NCBI GenBank assembly: GCA_964351595.1
Contig: CAYGOT010000015.1
Location: 14,930 to 78,929 of the forward strand
Origin: UBA6059 sp964351595
GTDB taxonomy: Bacteria; Bacteroidota; Bacteroidia; Cytophagales; Cyclobacteriaceae
Direction: 5' to 3'
DNA: 64,000 bases
The position numbers and the translations under genes were made by a program. The notes under the pieces are model-generated. The model made no database searches. It was not told the DNA's origin and worked only from the letters and a program-made list of their open reading frames with translations. Positions 37,761-45,126 of this stretch are shown in pieces. Position 1 is the stretch's first letter. The number at the start of each line of letters is the position of its first letter.

Positions 37761-37816
37761 GGGGATAGTCCTGAGCAAAACTTCCTCTAGATATGCAATA
37801 GTCGCCCGCATCAAGG

Positions 37817-38473
37817 GTGTACATTCGCATTATCAAAACGGCCAAACAACAAAGCAAACTAGAGGAGTGGTTTAACATGCTCTCCCATGGCATCACTGCC
37901 CTTACGGCGATAGCAGGATTGGTCGTACTAATCGTGATGGGTGCGAAGAGCGATCAGGATTGGAGTTTGTTCAGTGCGCTATTTTACGGCATGAGTTTAG
38001 TGTTGCTCTATGCTTTCTCGGCCATTTATCACGGCCTAAGACACAAGAAAGCCAAGTACGTCTTCAATATCCTGGATCACTGCGGTATCTATCTCCTCAT
38101 CGCAGGCACCTATACTCCGGTCTTGTTGATGACTATTGGCGGTACCACAGGGTGGATCTATTTCGGGATACAGTGGGGTATGGCGCTGGTCGGTATTGTA
38201 CTCAAGGTATTCTATACAGGTCGTTTCAACTTGCTTTCGACATTGATGTATGCCTTCATGGGTTGGATCATTGTATTCGATATTGACCTTGTCAACTCAC
38301 TACTGCCACAGCCCGCCTTTTGGCTATTGGCGGCAGGTGGCCTCTCCTATACTGTCGGTATTGTTTTTTACATCATCGACTATCGCATGAAGCTGGCACA
38401 TTTCATCTGGCATGTGTTCGTGATGGCAGGCAGCATACTGCATTACATTATGATGGTCATATATGTCTTTTAA
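37817..38473 (+). CDS. TrhA/hemolysin III family membrane protein
   Basis: 218 aa from GTG 37817 (an internal Met at 37877 would remove the conserved N-terminal stretch). Seven hydrophobic helices. Family motifs of the PAQR/HlyIII group are present: an N-terminal EEWFNMLSHGI, SAIYHGLRHKK, NILDHCGIYLLIAGTYTP and a C-terminal AHFIWHVFVMAGSILHY. The His and Asp residues in these motifs are those that coordinate zinc in PAQR proteins. Bacterial TrhA is linked to membrane energetics and fluidity homeostasis; the true substrate is not settled. It is monocistronic behind a repeat-rich spacer. Confidence 0.92.
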   Translation: MYIRIIKTAKQQSKLEEWFNMLSHGITALTAIAGLVVLIVMGAKSDQDWSLFSALFYGMSLVLLYAFSAIYHGLRHKKAKYVFNILDHCGIYLLIAGTYTPVLLMTIGGTTGWIYFGIQWGMALVGIVLKVFYTGRFNLLSTLMYAFMGWIIVFDIDLVNSLLPQPAFWLLAAGGLSYTVGIVFYIIDYRMKLAHFIWHVFVMAGSILHYIMMVIYVF

Positions 38474-38581
38474 GAGCAGCTAATTGTTATACCTGACAGA
38501 ATCAAGGTATATCGAGATCTGACTTTTGTGGAAATACGGTATGATTATTGAGATGGGTTCACAAATCAATCGCTAGCTACA

Positions 38582-39121
38582 ATGTCTAAATTTCACAAAA
38601 CCTTATCTATTCAACTCTCGCTCCTATTCTTCACCACAGCCTTCTTCTTTCAATGTTCTCCAGAGGATGAAATCACCCAAGACTTTAAATACATAGACAA
38701 TGTATTTGCATCACATCAAATAACAGAACGTGAATTGGGAATAATTGAAGATTGTCAACAAACGCTAATTAGCGATAGTACCACCTTGAGTCAGCATGTA
38801 ATAGGCACTTGGAGACTTGTTGGTTTTTCTAGCAATGTTCCTTTTTTCTTACCAGAGTATTCCTACCAACAAATAGCATTCGGCCCATCACCAGGGTTCG
38901 GCCTTATGGAGTTTTTATCTCCAGCCGGTTTGATACTGAACCAAATCCCTTTTACATGGTCAGCAGCGCCGAATGCGGGTGATTCCAACAGCACGATCCC
39001 TGGCGGCAGAATCATTTCAGAGCCGTATATACACGATGTAGTGGGTCTCAGGTTTTGCGAAGAATACGCTTTTATATCGTTTATTGATAGAAACAGCAAG
39101 CTCATATTTCAGAAACAATGA
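38582..39121 (+). CDS. Hypothetical lipoprotein
   Basis: 179 aa, family not recognised. The N-terminus (LSLLFFTTAFFFQCSPEDE) is a lipoprotein-type signal with the cysteine near residue 25. The mature part has a short helix and then a beta-rich segment beginning VIGTWRLVGFSSN, which resembles the opening of lipocalin-like domains found in many Bacteroidota lipoproteins (GTWxL). Two further cysteines are present. It ends 90 bp before the convergent LytTR gene. Confidence 0.75.
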   Translation: MSKFHKTLSIQLSLLFFTTAFFFQCSPEDEITQDFKYIDNVFASHQITERELGIIEDCQQTLISDSTTLSQHVIGTWRLVGFSSNVPFFLPEYSYQQIAFGPSPGFGLMEFLSPAGLILNQIPFTWSAAPNAGDSNSTIPGGRIISEPYIHDVVGLRFCEEYAFISFIDRNSKLIFQKQ

Positions 39122-39211
39122 TCCTCGTGCTAAAGGATTAACCTATTGGAATCGTTTGACAATCTCCGCTTGGTGGGCTAGAAGCCTGAACCATACAGTC
39201 AATTTTAATTC

Positions 39212-40078
39212 TTACACCGCAGATCGCATGGGCCTACTGACCAGCCCATTGAGTTCTGCACATCTGGAGCGGGCCACAGGAATCGACTGACCTGTATTGA
39301 CCAGTAAATGTGGTCGGGTGTCCCCCAGTCGAAGCTCGGAGATAAACTTAAAGTTGACCATGTAGCTGCGGTGCACTCGGATAAAGCTCTCCGGCAGATC
39401 CTGCTCCAGCTGCTTGAGGCTTGCGCGTAGCACAAACTTGCGACCAGCGTCTGTATGGATGTTCACACAATAGTCATCCGCGGCTATGAACATGATTTTC
39501 TCGATAGGAATGAGGTGCTTTGAGTCCCCTATCTTGGCAGTAAGCACGGATATTTCGGTAGTAGACGAGTCGACCTTGTCGAGCTCCAGCAGGTGCTTCA
39601 GGTCATGATGATCCTGCACCAGCAGCTCGTAGGCCTGGGTTCTGCGCTCGTAGTAGATATAAAAATAAGTCAGTAGATAAGCCAACAAATAGATCGGCCC
39701 TTTTTGATAGCCAAAGAAGGTATATAATTCCGATAGGTCAGCCAGCGTCAGCGCACTATCAAACCTGAAAATCTGCAGCAAGCTAATAGCCAAGAAGTTG
39801 ACACTGAGCATCACCAGCACCACGATACTGTGAATACCGATGGTCTTCCAGTTGATGTCGGTAGGCGCTTTTTGCGATAGCCAATACCAAAAAGGAGCCG
39901 ACAGCACGAGCCAGATCACCCAACGGAAGCTATGGCTCACGAGCAAGTCCCAATAACTCGTGGGAGCACTACCGCTCAAGTCAAAAGTGGTGATGTAGTA
40001 ATACTGCTGACCAGACTCAAAAAGCACCAGTAGCAATAAGCCCCCAAGGAGCAACATCAGTTTGCGATCATATATCAT
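39212..40078 (-). CDS. Membrane-bound LytTR DNA-binding regulator
   Basis: 288 aa. Four hydrophobic helices fill residues 7-160 (LMLLLGGLLLLVLFES, WVIWLVLSAPFWYWLS, GIHSIVVLVMLSVNFLAISLL, IYLLAYLLTYFYIYY). A coiled-coil-like linker leads to a LytTR domain at about 185-280 (IPIEKIMFIAADDYCVNIHT, SFIRVHRSYMVNF, IPVARS). It is a one-component regulator with a membrane sensor and no receiver. It lies 46 nt after the HExxH protein gene at 40124 on the same strand, so it probably belongs to the same operon. Confidence 0.9.
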   Translation of the reverse strand: MIYDRKLMLLLGGLLLLVLFESGQQYYYITTFDLSGSAPTSYWDLLVSHSFRWVIWLVLSAPFWYWLSQKAPTDINWKTIGIHSIVVLVMLSVNFLAISLLQIFRFDSALTLADLSELYTFFGYQKGPIYLLAYLLTYFYIYYERRTQAYELLVQDHHDLKHLLELDKVDSSTTEISVLTAKIGDSKHLIPIEKIMFIAADDYCVNIHTDAGRKFVLRASLKQLEQDLPESFIRVHRSYMVNFKFISELRLGDTRPHLLVNTGQSIPVARSRCAELNGLVSRPMRSAV

Positions 40079-40123
40079 AATGCAGTCACTTTTAAGATGA
40101 TGAAGAGTATCGACCCACCCACT

Positions 40124-41131
40124 TTACTCCTCCTCCCAATAGGCCTCCATAAAATCGCGAGTGGCATCATGCAGCGACACCTCCCCGGCGATATATGGAT
40201 CGAGATGCTCCCTAAGCAGGTCAAAGCTGTGAGCAAACACACCTCTTCTGACCATGTACAATTCATACTCCGGATAGCTATCCAGCAAATGCCGCTGAGC
40301 CACCTTACCAGAAAGATAAAAAAGAAAGCTGTGAGAAAGCTGCCGGGGCAGTCGGTATCTCCCTATCGTTGCGACATCTAATATCGTTCCTCCAACGAAC
40401 CCACTATCATCGTCGATCATATGGTGGCTCGTCTCGTGCAGCAGCAACTCAAACCAGTTGCCCTCCGGTGTGGCATTGCGCCTGGAGTCCATCACGATGT
40501 GGGCCACAGGAGTAACGGTAGTGTAGGGTCTCGACAACTTAGAGTGATAGCTGATATCGACTCTGATCTTCTCCTCCTGCCATTCGGCATGACAGAGCCG
40601 CTCCAGATCAACTACCGCCGTATCTTCCAGTGAACGGATCAGGTCAATATTATCTTCGTACACCGCCACGTTCGCCGTGTGGTGCTCCGGCCAATAGTGC
40701 TTATCGTATAGCGGCTTTAGCGCTATGAGCTGATCCATTAGAGGCCGAAACTGCTCTGGCACTTCTTGTGGAATGCTGTTTTGTTGTGTCACGATCCACC
40801 TTTTGAAGTAGTAGGTCAGTTCGCCTATCCTCAGGTCATACTGCAGTATCTCATTCTGATAGAAAGTCACGGCATTTTCCAGCGTCAGCCGATCCTTATC
40901 AGAAAGCTGATCGTAAACCTCGCCCATCACTTTGTCCAAAGGATCTTCCTGGGCGTAGGAGCTCATATTGTAAGCCCAGTGTTGCATATTGAGCCAATAG
41001 TTTTCAAAAAACATGAAGCGATTGCTCTCTCCCAAGTAGCCCGGATCGATGGCTGACGGATGTTTGTATTCCTGAGCAGTGCTCAGTTGTGCGATGAGCA
41101 GTAGGTACACTAGTGGCGTAATGTGTTTCAT
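40124..41131 (-). CDS. Secreted HExxH putative metallopeptidase
   Basis: 335 aa from ATG 41131, chosen over 41152 because it opens a signal peptide (MKHITPLVYLLLIAQLSTAQ) and follows the upstream stop directly. The mature N-terminus is EYKHPSAIDPGYLGESNRF. A zinc-metalloprotease signature LLHETSHHMIDDD (HExxH) lies at about residue 230, with downstream His and Glu/Asp candidates for a third ligand. It is probably periplasmic or secreted. The exact family is not recognised. It is the second gene of a minus-strand operon with another HExxH protein (upstream) and a LytTR regulator (downstream). Confidence 0.78.
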   Translation of the reverse strand: MKHITPLVYLLLIAQLSTAQEYKHPSAIDPGYLGESNRFMFFENYWLNMQHWAYNMSSYAQEDPLDKVMGEVYDQLSDKDRLTLENAVTFYQNEILQYDLRIGELTYYFKRWIVTQQNSIPQEVPEQFRPLMDQLIALKPLYDKHYWPEHHTANVAVYEDNIDLIRSLEDTAVVDLERLCHAEWQEEKIRVDISYHSKLSRPYTTVTPVAHIVMDSRRNATPEGNWFELLLHETSHHMIDDDSGFVGGTILDVATIGRYRLPRQLSHSFLFYLSGKVAQRHLLDSYPEYELYMVRRGVFAHSFDLLREHLDPYIAGEVSLHDATRDFMEAYWEEE

Positions 41132-41132
41132 G

Positions 41133-41729
41133 TTAGTCGAGTATAAATCCATGTTCTTGGTTGATTTTTCTTATTCTCCTATCATTTAACACCTTATCAT
41201 AAATCCAGCGGTAATAGCCCTTATTGCTAAGAAGGTCTCGCGACCGCTGCTCTCCAATCAGCAAAGTTAGCGCCTGGAACTCAAGGTCACAGACGATCAA
41301 GTGTAGATAGGTGCTGTATTCGTTGCGGGCACCCTGCCCGCCTCTGACAGGGACTTTAGGATACAACGACTGTAGCTCTTCAATGGCTTTTTCCCGCTCT
41401 TGTCCCCTGGCATCTTCGAGCCAATGTAACTGCTCATGCACAAAGGTGGCCAGTTGCTCGTCATCAGCATTGAGGAACTCAGTGTTGATTGTCAATACGG
41501 GATGGCTATGAGGTATCCAGGTGCTATCATCAATGATCACGTTTTTGGTGTAAACCCATTTGACCATGTCGGGATAAGTAGCGAAGAGATTCAACAATTG
41601 TTGCCCGGCAGCTTTTTCAGTTGGAGAATTATGAGCGTACGTGATATTCAGGTTAGGATTTTGATTCTCATCCAGGGGCCAAATCTGACAAGTAGCTGCA
41701 ACTAAATAAAGAAAGTGAAAGAAGGTCAT
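41133..41729 (-). CDS. Secreted HExxH protein, putative metallopeptidase
   Basis: 198 aa from ATG 41729; the frame is open to an ATG at 41747, but the later one starts the hydrophobic signal MTFFHFLYLVAATCQIWP. The cysteine after AAT could be a lipobox, though Thr at -1 is unusual. The FVHEQLHWLED segment is an HExxH zinc motif, and LIVCDLEFQAL offers a possible third ligand. A basic C-terminus (NDRRIRKINQEHGF) ends the protein. It is followed 1 nt later by the second HExxH gene. Family and substrate are unknown. Its 5' end overlaps a truncated paralogue of the neighbour. Confidence 0.72.
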   Translation of the reverse strand: MTFFHFLYLVAATCQIWPLDENQNPNLNITYAHNSPTEKAAGQQLLNLFATYPDMVKWVYTKNVIIDDSTWIPHSHPVLTINTEFLNADDEQLATFVHEQLHWLEDARGQEREKAIEELQSLYPKVPVRGGQGARNEYSTYLHLIVCDLEFQALTLLIGEQRSRDLLSNKGYYRWIYDKVLNDRRIRKINQEHGFILD

Positions 41730-41877
41730 CGGCATAGAACATGACATTAGAGATCAAAAAAAAGAAACGGTTACTCTCGCCCAGATAGCCCGGATCTGTA
41801 ACTGACGGATGTCTATACTCCTGAGCTTGTAGATGAGCTACCGCAAAAAGTGTGAAGGTGGCAAGTAGATATCTCAT
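41668..41877 (-). pseudogene. Truncated 5' copy of the HExxH protein gene
   Basis: From ATG 41877 the frame reads a signal peptide, then QEYRHPSVTDPGYLGESNRFFF, nearly the same as QEYKHPSAIDPGYLGESNRFMF in the gene at 40124-41131. After the FFF run, coded by a T-rich tract near 41755, similarity stops and the frame ends 30 codons later with unrelated residues, without the HExxH part. It is best read as the 5' remnant of a tandem duplicate that lost its body by deletion into the next gene. Confidence 0.7.
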
Positions 41878-41904
41878 AGGTTTATTAACAGTCTGCCTAA
41901 GCAA

Positions 41905-42169
41905 ATCCCATATTCAATTTAGGGAAAAATCGATGCTGATAGCATTAACACAACTGTCAGAAGGAACCACAAATTTTAAGATGCAGTGAAACAATGAAAC
42001 CTTGCAGTGAAGCACGAGCTGGCATCAGTTGCTATTAATCTCAAGCATGCTGGATTTTTGCTGAAGTGAGTAGCTGAGAACACAGCTGCCTGGTTCTGAT
42101 AATGGAGTGAATTGTTAATGAAATTTAGAATTGACTCCATTATGTTACTTATTAGTCACATATAAATAA
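41905..42169. other. Intergenic region between divergent genes
   Basis: About 265 bp with no credible ORF. It serves as promoter region for the HExxH operon to the left and the ArsR-SRPBCC gene to the right. An imperfect inverted match between GGAGTGAATTG and TTGACTCCATTATG near 42104-42142 could be an operator; this is weak. Confidence 0.45.
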
Positions 42170-42177
42170 TACATTTG
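42170..42177 (+). promoter_or_regulatory. -7 promoter element of the ArsR-SRPBCC gene
   Basis: TACATTTG matches the Bacteroidota -7 consensus TAnnTTTG, 26 bp before the ATG at 42203. No good -33 TTTG is seen at the right spacing. Confidence 0.45.
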
Positions 42178-42202
42178 CTTCTAAAGAATAGAAACCCTAT
42201 AA

Positions 42203-43039
42203 ATGCGGCGCAAAGCAACTCAGGTACTAAAAAAGGCATCAGCCAGAGAGGACAGTATTTGGAAAGCGCTATCCGATCCCACTCGGAGGGAAATCTTAGA
42301 TACGATTCGTACCCGACCCAAGACAACCGGGGCATTGGTCGAAAAATTTGAGCACCTATCTCGCTTTGCAGTTATGAAGCATTTGAATGTGCTGGAAGAA
42401 GCCAAACTGATAAGCATCAGAAGAGAAGGCAAGTACAGACTAAATCACATCAATGCCATTCCTATTCAGGATATCTATGAAAGGTGGGTGAAGAAATATG
42501 AAGCGCAGTGGGCTTCAGGGCTTTTGCAATTGAAGGAACTAACAGAATACAAATCCAATATTGATCATATCACTAAACAACTCATTATGGAACAGTCTCA
42601 AGTAACCAGAATACAGATGGAAATATCGATCAATGCCAGTATTGAACATACCTGGCAGTCATTGATCAACGATATTGGACTTTGGTGGAGAAAGGATTTC
42701 TACACTAGTCCCAAGACTAAGGAATTCATTCTGGAGGCCCGTCCCGGCGGTAAAATGTATGAGGACTATGGGAATAACGAAGGCCTGGTATGGGCAGAGG
42801 TGATCATACTGGATTCTCCAAATATACTTGAGCTGAAGAGTCATCTTTCGCCAGCCTATGGCGGCCCTGTCTTTTCCTTTCTCAGGCTGGCTCTTGAATC
42901 TTCTGATGGCGGCACCACCCTAAGACTTAGTGATGTGGGTGTCGGGACAATGTCTGATGAAGCTGTAAAGCAGACGGAGGCCGGATGGAGAATGCTTTTT
43001 GAAGATGGCTTTAAATCCTATGTGGAGTCAAAAAACTAA
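42203..43039 (+). CDS. ArsR-type HTH regulator fused to an SRPBCC (AHSA1-like) domain
   Basis: 278 aa. Residues 15-100 form a winged helix: KALSDPTRREILDTIRTRPKTTGALVEKF, recognition helix SRFAVMKHLNVLEEAKLI, wing REGKYRLNH. Residues about 132-275 form an SRPBCC/START-like fold (EISINASIEHTWQSLINDIGLWW, LEARPGGKMYEDYG, TEAGWRMLFEDGFKSY). Separate ArsR and AHSA1 genes are common neighbours; here both parts are in one chain. It probably senses a hydrophobic or other small ligand and controls its own locus. The next gene starts 4 nt after the stop, so they form an operon. Confidence 0.9.
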   Translation: MRRKATQVLKKASAREDSIWKALSDPTRREILDTIRTRPKTTGALVEKFEHLSRFAVMKHLNVLEEAKLISIRREGKYRLNHINAIPIQDIYERWVKKYEAQWASGLLQLKELTEYKSNIDHITKQLIMEQSQVTRIQMEISINASIEHTWQSLINDIGLWWRKDFYTSPKTKEFILEARPGGKMYEDYGNNEGLVWAEVIILDSPNILELKSHLSPAYGGPVFSFLRLALESSDGGTTLRLSDVGVGTMSDEAVKQTEAGWRMLFEDGFKSYVESKN

Positions 43040-43043
43040 CGCT

Positions 43044-43454
43044 ATGAACAAATTATTTATCTCGTCTTTATTTCTCATAGCTTTCGAAGCTTCCGCGCAA
43101 GAGAATGGATCACATGCCATCCTACAGGATCAGGTCAAGGCCTTCAACGATCAAAATATAGAAAAGCTTGTGGCCAACGTCACCGATGACTTCAAGTGGT
43201 ATTATATCGGTGCAGACACCCTCTTATTGGAGGTTTCTGGAAAAGAGCATTTCCAAAAAAGCATGGAATCGTATTTCGAATCCATTGCTGAGGTGAAATC
43301 AGAAATCGCTGAATACACAGTTGATAAAGATCGAATAAGCTTTAGAGAGGTTGTACGATATGTCACTGCTTCTGGTGATACCGGTATAGCCTCCGCCATG
43401 GGTATTTATGAGATAAAGGATGGTTTGATTTACCGGGCATGGTACTTTCTCTAG
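43044..43454 (+). CDS. Secreted SnoaL/NTF2-like protein
   Basis: 136 aa from ATG 43044, chosen because it opens a signal peptide (MNKLFISSLFLIAFEASAQ) and follows the previous stop; the frame extends upstream to 42999 inside the ArsR gene. The mature part reads like an NTF2-like fold: AILQDQVKAFNDQNIEKLVANVTDDFKWYYIG, then strands GKEHFQKSMESYFESI and the C-terminal IYEIKDGLIYRAWYF. Such proteins bind small hydrophobic molecules in a cone-shaped pocket; some are isomerases. Function here is unknown. Confidence 0.85.
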   Translation: MNKLFISSLFLIAFEASAQENGSHAILQDQVKAFNDQNIEKLVANVTDDFKWYYIGADTLLLEVSGKEHFQKSMESYFESIAEVKSEIAEYTVDKDRISFREVVRYVTASGDTGIASAMGIYEIKDGLIYRAWYFL

Positions 43455-43500
43455 GCTATTGAAACTACATGGGAAACCGTTCGAGCATGGTCCCTAAGTA

Positions 43501-44142
43501 TCAGTAGAAGCTCACCTCCGGCTCTTCCCTTTTCAGTTTGACCAAGTGAGAGGTGTCACCGAGCACAGCATCCACTAGACCATACTCCTTTGCTTCCAGG
43601 GCGTTGAGAAAGCGGTCTCGCCTAAAAAATTCATCCACCTCTTTCCAGTCCTTTCCAATATTCTTTCCCATGATATGAAAAAGCTGGGTGTGCAATCGCT
43701 CCTGCTCTCTTGTGGCGATCTGTACATCCTCCGTGTAGCCCTTGGAGCCTCCGCCTGCGGGGTGTTGATGGATGGTCGCTTGCGGTAGCGCATACCGTTT
43801 GCCCTTTTCCCCGGAAGAGAGTAGGGCCGTTCCCATGCTCCCACAAAACCCAACAGCCACAGTAGAAACTGGTGCAGAGACCATCTGCATGGCATCATAG
43901 ATGGCCATACCGGCATAGACGGCACCTCCTGGCGACTGGATGTACATATCGATCTGCCTTTTGGCGTCAAGGCTATTAAGATATAGCAGCTGCGCCACCA
44001 CCACATTGGCCACTTGATCGTCAATAGACGAACCAAGAAAGATGATGCGCTCCTTAAGAAGGAGACTGAAAATGTCATAGGATCGCTCTCCCCTGCTGGT
44101 CTGATCAATGACCATGGGGATCAATTGAGAATGGATATTCAT
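43501..44142 (-). CDS. ClpP-family serine protease, operon-linked paralogue
   Basis: 213 aa from ATG 44142, 4 nt after the upstream stop; the longer frame to 44235 overlaps that gene and lacks similarity. Catalytic residues fit ClpP: Ser102 in GFCGSMGTALLSSG, His125 in ATIHQHP, Asp176 in RRDRFLNALEAKEYGLVDAVL. SPGGAVYAGMAIYDAM and KRQIDMYI are typical too. ClpP forms a 14-mer chamber fed by Clp ATPases. It is not beside clpX or tig, so it is probably an extra ClpP rather than the housekeeping one. It is the last gene of an operon with a sigma factor and a short anti-sigma-like protein, which suggests a role in regulated proteolysis. Confidence 0.9.
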   Translation of the reverse strand: MNIHSQLIPMVIDQTSRGERSYDIFSLLLKERIIFLGSSIDDQVANVVVAQLLYLNSLDAKRQIDMYIQSPGGAVYAGMAIYDAMQMVSAPVSTVAVGFCGSMGTALLSSGEKGKRYALPQATIHQHPAGGGSKGYTEDVQIATREQERLHTQLFHIMGKNIGKDWKEVDEFFRRDRFLNALEAKEYGLVDAVLGDTSHLVKLKREEPEVSFY

Positions 44143-44146
44143 GTCG

Positions 44147-44416
44147 CTAGAAATTAAAGATGGACCTGACTTTATCCCGAAATGATCGGTGCTCATCAGA
44201 GGTAAATAGTTCGTGCTCGACACTTCTAATCTCATTGATCAGCTTTTGCCGGCCATAGCGCCTAATCAGATCATGGGATGTTTTTTGGTCGCGGACATTG
44301 CTCCTGAGTACAGGATCCAGCACCAGCCGGGCCTCCATTAGCAGATGCGACGCTGGGGCATTCTGCTTTAGCAGCCATTGATCTATGCGCGCTATTTCAA
44401 TCAATGAAGTCCTCAT
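44147..44416 (-). CDS. Small soluble anti-sigma-like protein
   Basis: 89 aa, no membrane segment. The pattern IARIDQWLLKQNAPASHLLMEARLVLDPVLRSNV recalls the N-terminal anti-sigma domain of Bacteroidota ECF anti-sigma factors, in which a short helix is followed by 'fExxLxxDPxLxxxV'. The usual transmembrane helix and outer domain are absent. It overlaps the 3' end of the sigma gene by 20 bp and ends 4 nt before clpP. I infer that it holds the sigma factor and may be removed by proteolysis. Similarity is by eye only. Confidence 0.6.
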   Translation of the reverse strand: MRTSLIEIARIDQWLLKQNAPASHLLMEARLVLDPVLRSNVRDQKTSHDLIRRYGRQKLINEIRSVEHELFTSDEHRSFRDKVRSIFNF

Positions 44417-44942
44417 ATCCTAGTGCTCTTTGTTTTACCTCATCTCTTACCTTCTCTAGGCATTTGTATTTCTGGACAGTGACAGATCGCTCACTACCGT
44501 AACCAAAGCGCACGGACATTTCCTTCATATTCAACCCTTCATAGTAGAAGGACTGTAGCAAGTCCATGCATTTACTTCCCGCGCGCTCAAGGAACTTTAT
44601 TAGCTTCTGACTGAGTGGTGCAGGATTCTCTTCAGTCGTCACAAGTTCTATCCCTTCAATCGAACTCATCCCGTTTTCACTTGAACATTTCCTTAGCCAA
44701 AGCTTCTTGACGATACCCATTATGTAGGCCGCTTCCACTTTTTCTGGTAAGAACCCAGTCTTGACGTGCTTTTCATAATAGAGGACCAATGCCTCTTGAA
44801 ATAGCTCTCTGGCATCTTCCAAATCACCACCCCGCCTTTTGACAAAGCCGCAAGCCTTGGGAAAAATGACTTTGTACCAGTTGGTAATTTGTTGCTCTCT
44901 TGAAAGCGTCTTGGTTTGTTCTATGGTTTCCATGACTCTCAT
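44397..44942 (-). CDS. ECF-type RNA polymerase sigma factor
   Basis: 181 aa from ATG 44942 (frame open to 44966; a third Met at 44933 is also possible). Region 2 is visible as RGGDLEDARELFQEALVLYYEKHVKTG, with the aromatic AAYIMGIVKKLWLRK part for -10 melting. Region 4 is SFYYEGLNMKEMSVRFGYGSERSVTVQKYKCLEKVRDEV, a helix-turn-helix that would read the -35 element. Region 4 is somewhat unusual in its FGYGSERSV turn. A -7-like box lies upstream. It heads an operon with a short anti-sigma-like gene and clpP. Confidence 0.85.
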   Translation of the reverse strand: MRVMETIEQTKTLSREQQITNWYKVIFPKACGFVKRRGGDLEDARELFQEALVLYYEKHVKTGFLPEKVEAAYIMGIVKKLWLRKCSSENGMSSIEGIELVTTEENPAPLSQKLIKFLERAGSKCMDLLQSFYYEGLNMKEMSVRFGYGSERSVTVQKYKCLEKVRDEVKQRALGYEDFID

Positions 44943-44963
44943 ATTTACGGATATGTCCTGAAT

Positions 44964-44971
44964 CAAAGCTA
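44964..44971 (-). promoter_or_regulatory. -7 promoter element of the sigma/ClpP operon
   Basis: On the minus strand TAGCTTTG fits TAnnTTTG, 21 bp before the ATG at 44942, which favours that start over 44966. No matching -33 element was found. Confidence 0.4.
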
Positions 44972-45097
44972 AGTATCACCCATATTAGTCATATTTTTTT
45001 CAAGGCCGAACACATCCGCCTCTTATCCGGTCGGGCATGCCTAGCGCTCAATAGCTACCACTAAATGTATTACCTACTTAAACCATCTGATAATCTT

Positions 45098-45105
45098 TAC
45101 TTTTG
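45098..45105 (+). promoter_or_regulatory. -7 promoter element of the MEMO-like gene
   Basis: TACTTTTG fits TAnnTTTG, 21 bp before the ATG at 45127. No clear -33 element. Confidence 0.4.
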
Positions 45106-45126
45106 AGCACCTAATCCAACAAGAGC

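Larger units (their letters stand above)
37302..37816. other. 515-bp spacer upstream of the Detocs-like operon, filled with small repeats
   Basis: It contains the divergent promoter area of the Detocs-like operon (AT-rich, about 37302-37380), one hairpin of type B, one 33-bp palindrome and one complete hairpin pair. The reading frame over 37510-37875 is an artefact of these repeats. No gene is supported here. Confidence 0.65.

Noticed and set aside
37510..37875. Long plus-strand reading frame (121 codons)
   Set aside because: It runs through a palindrome and the A-B hairpin pair and overlaps the TrhA gene; residue composition is not protein-like.
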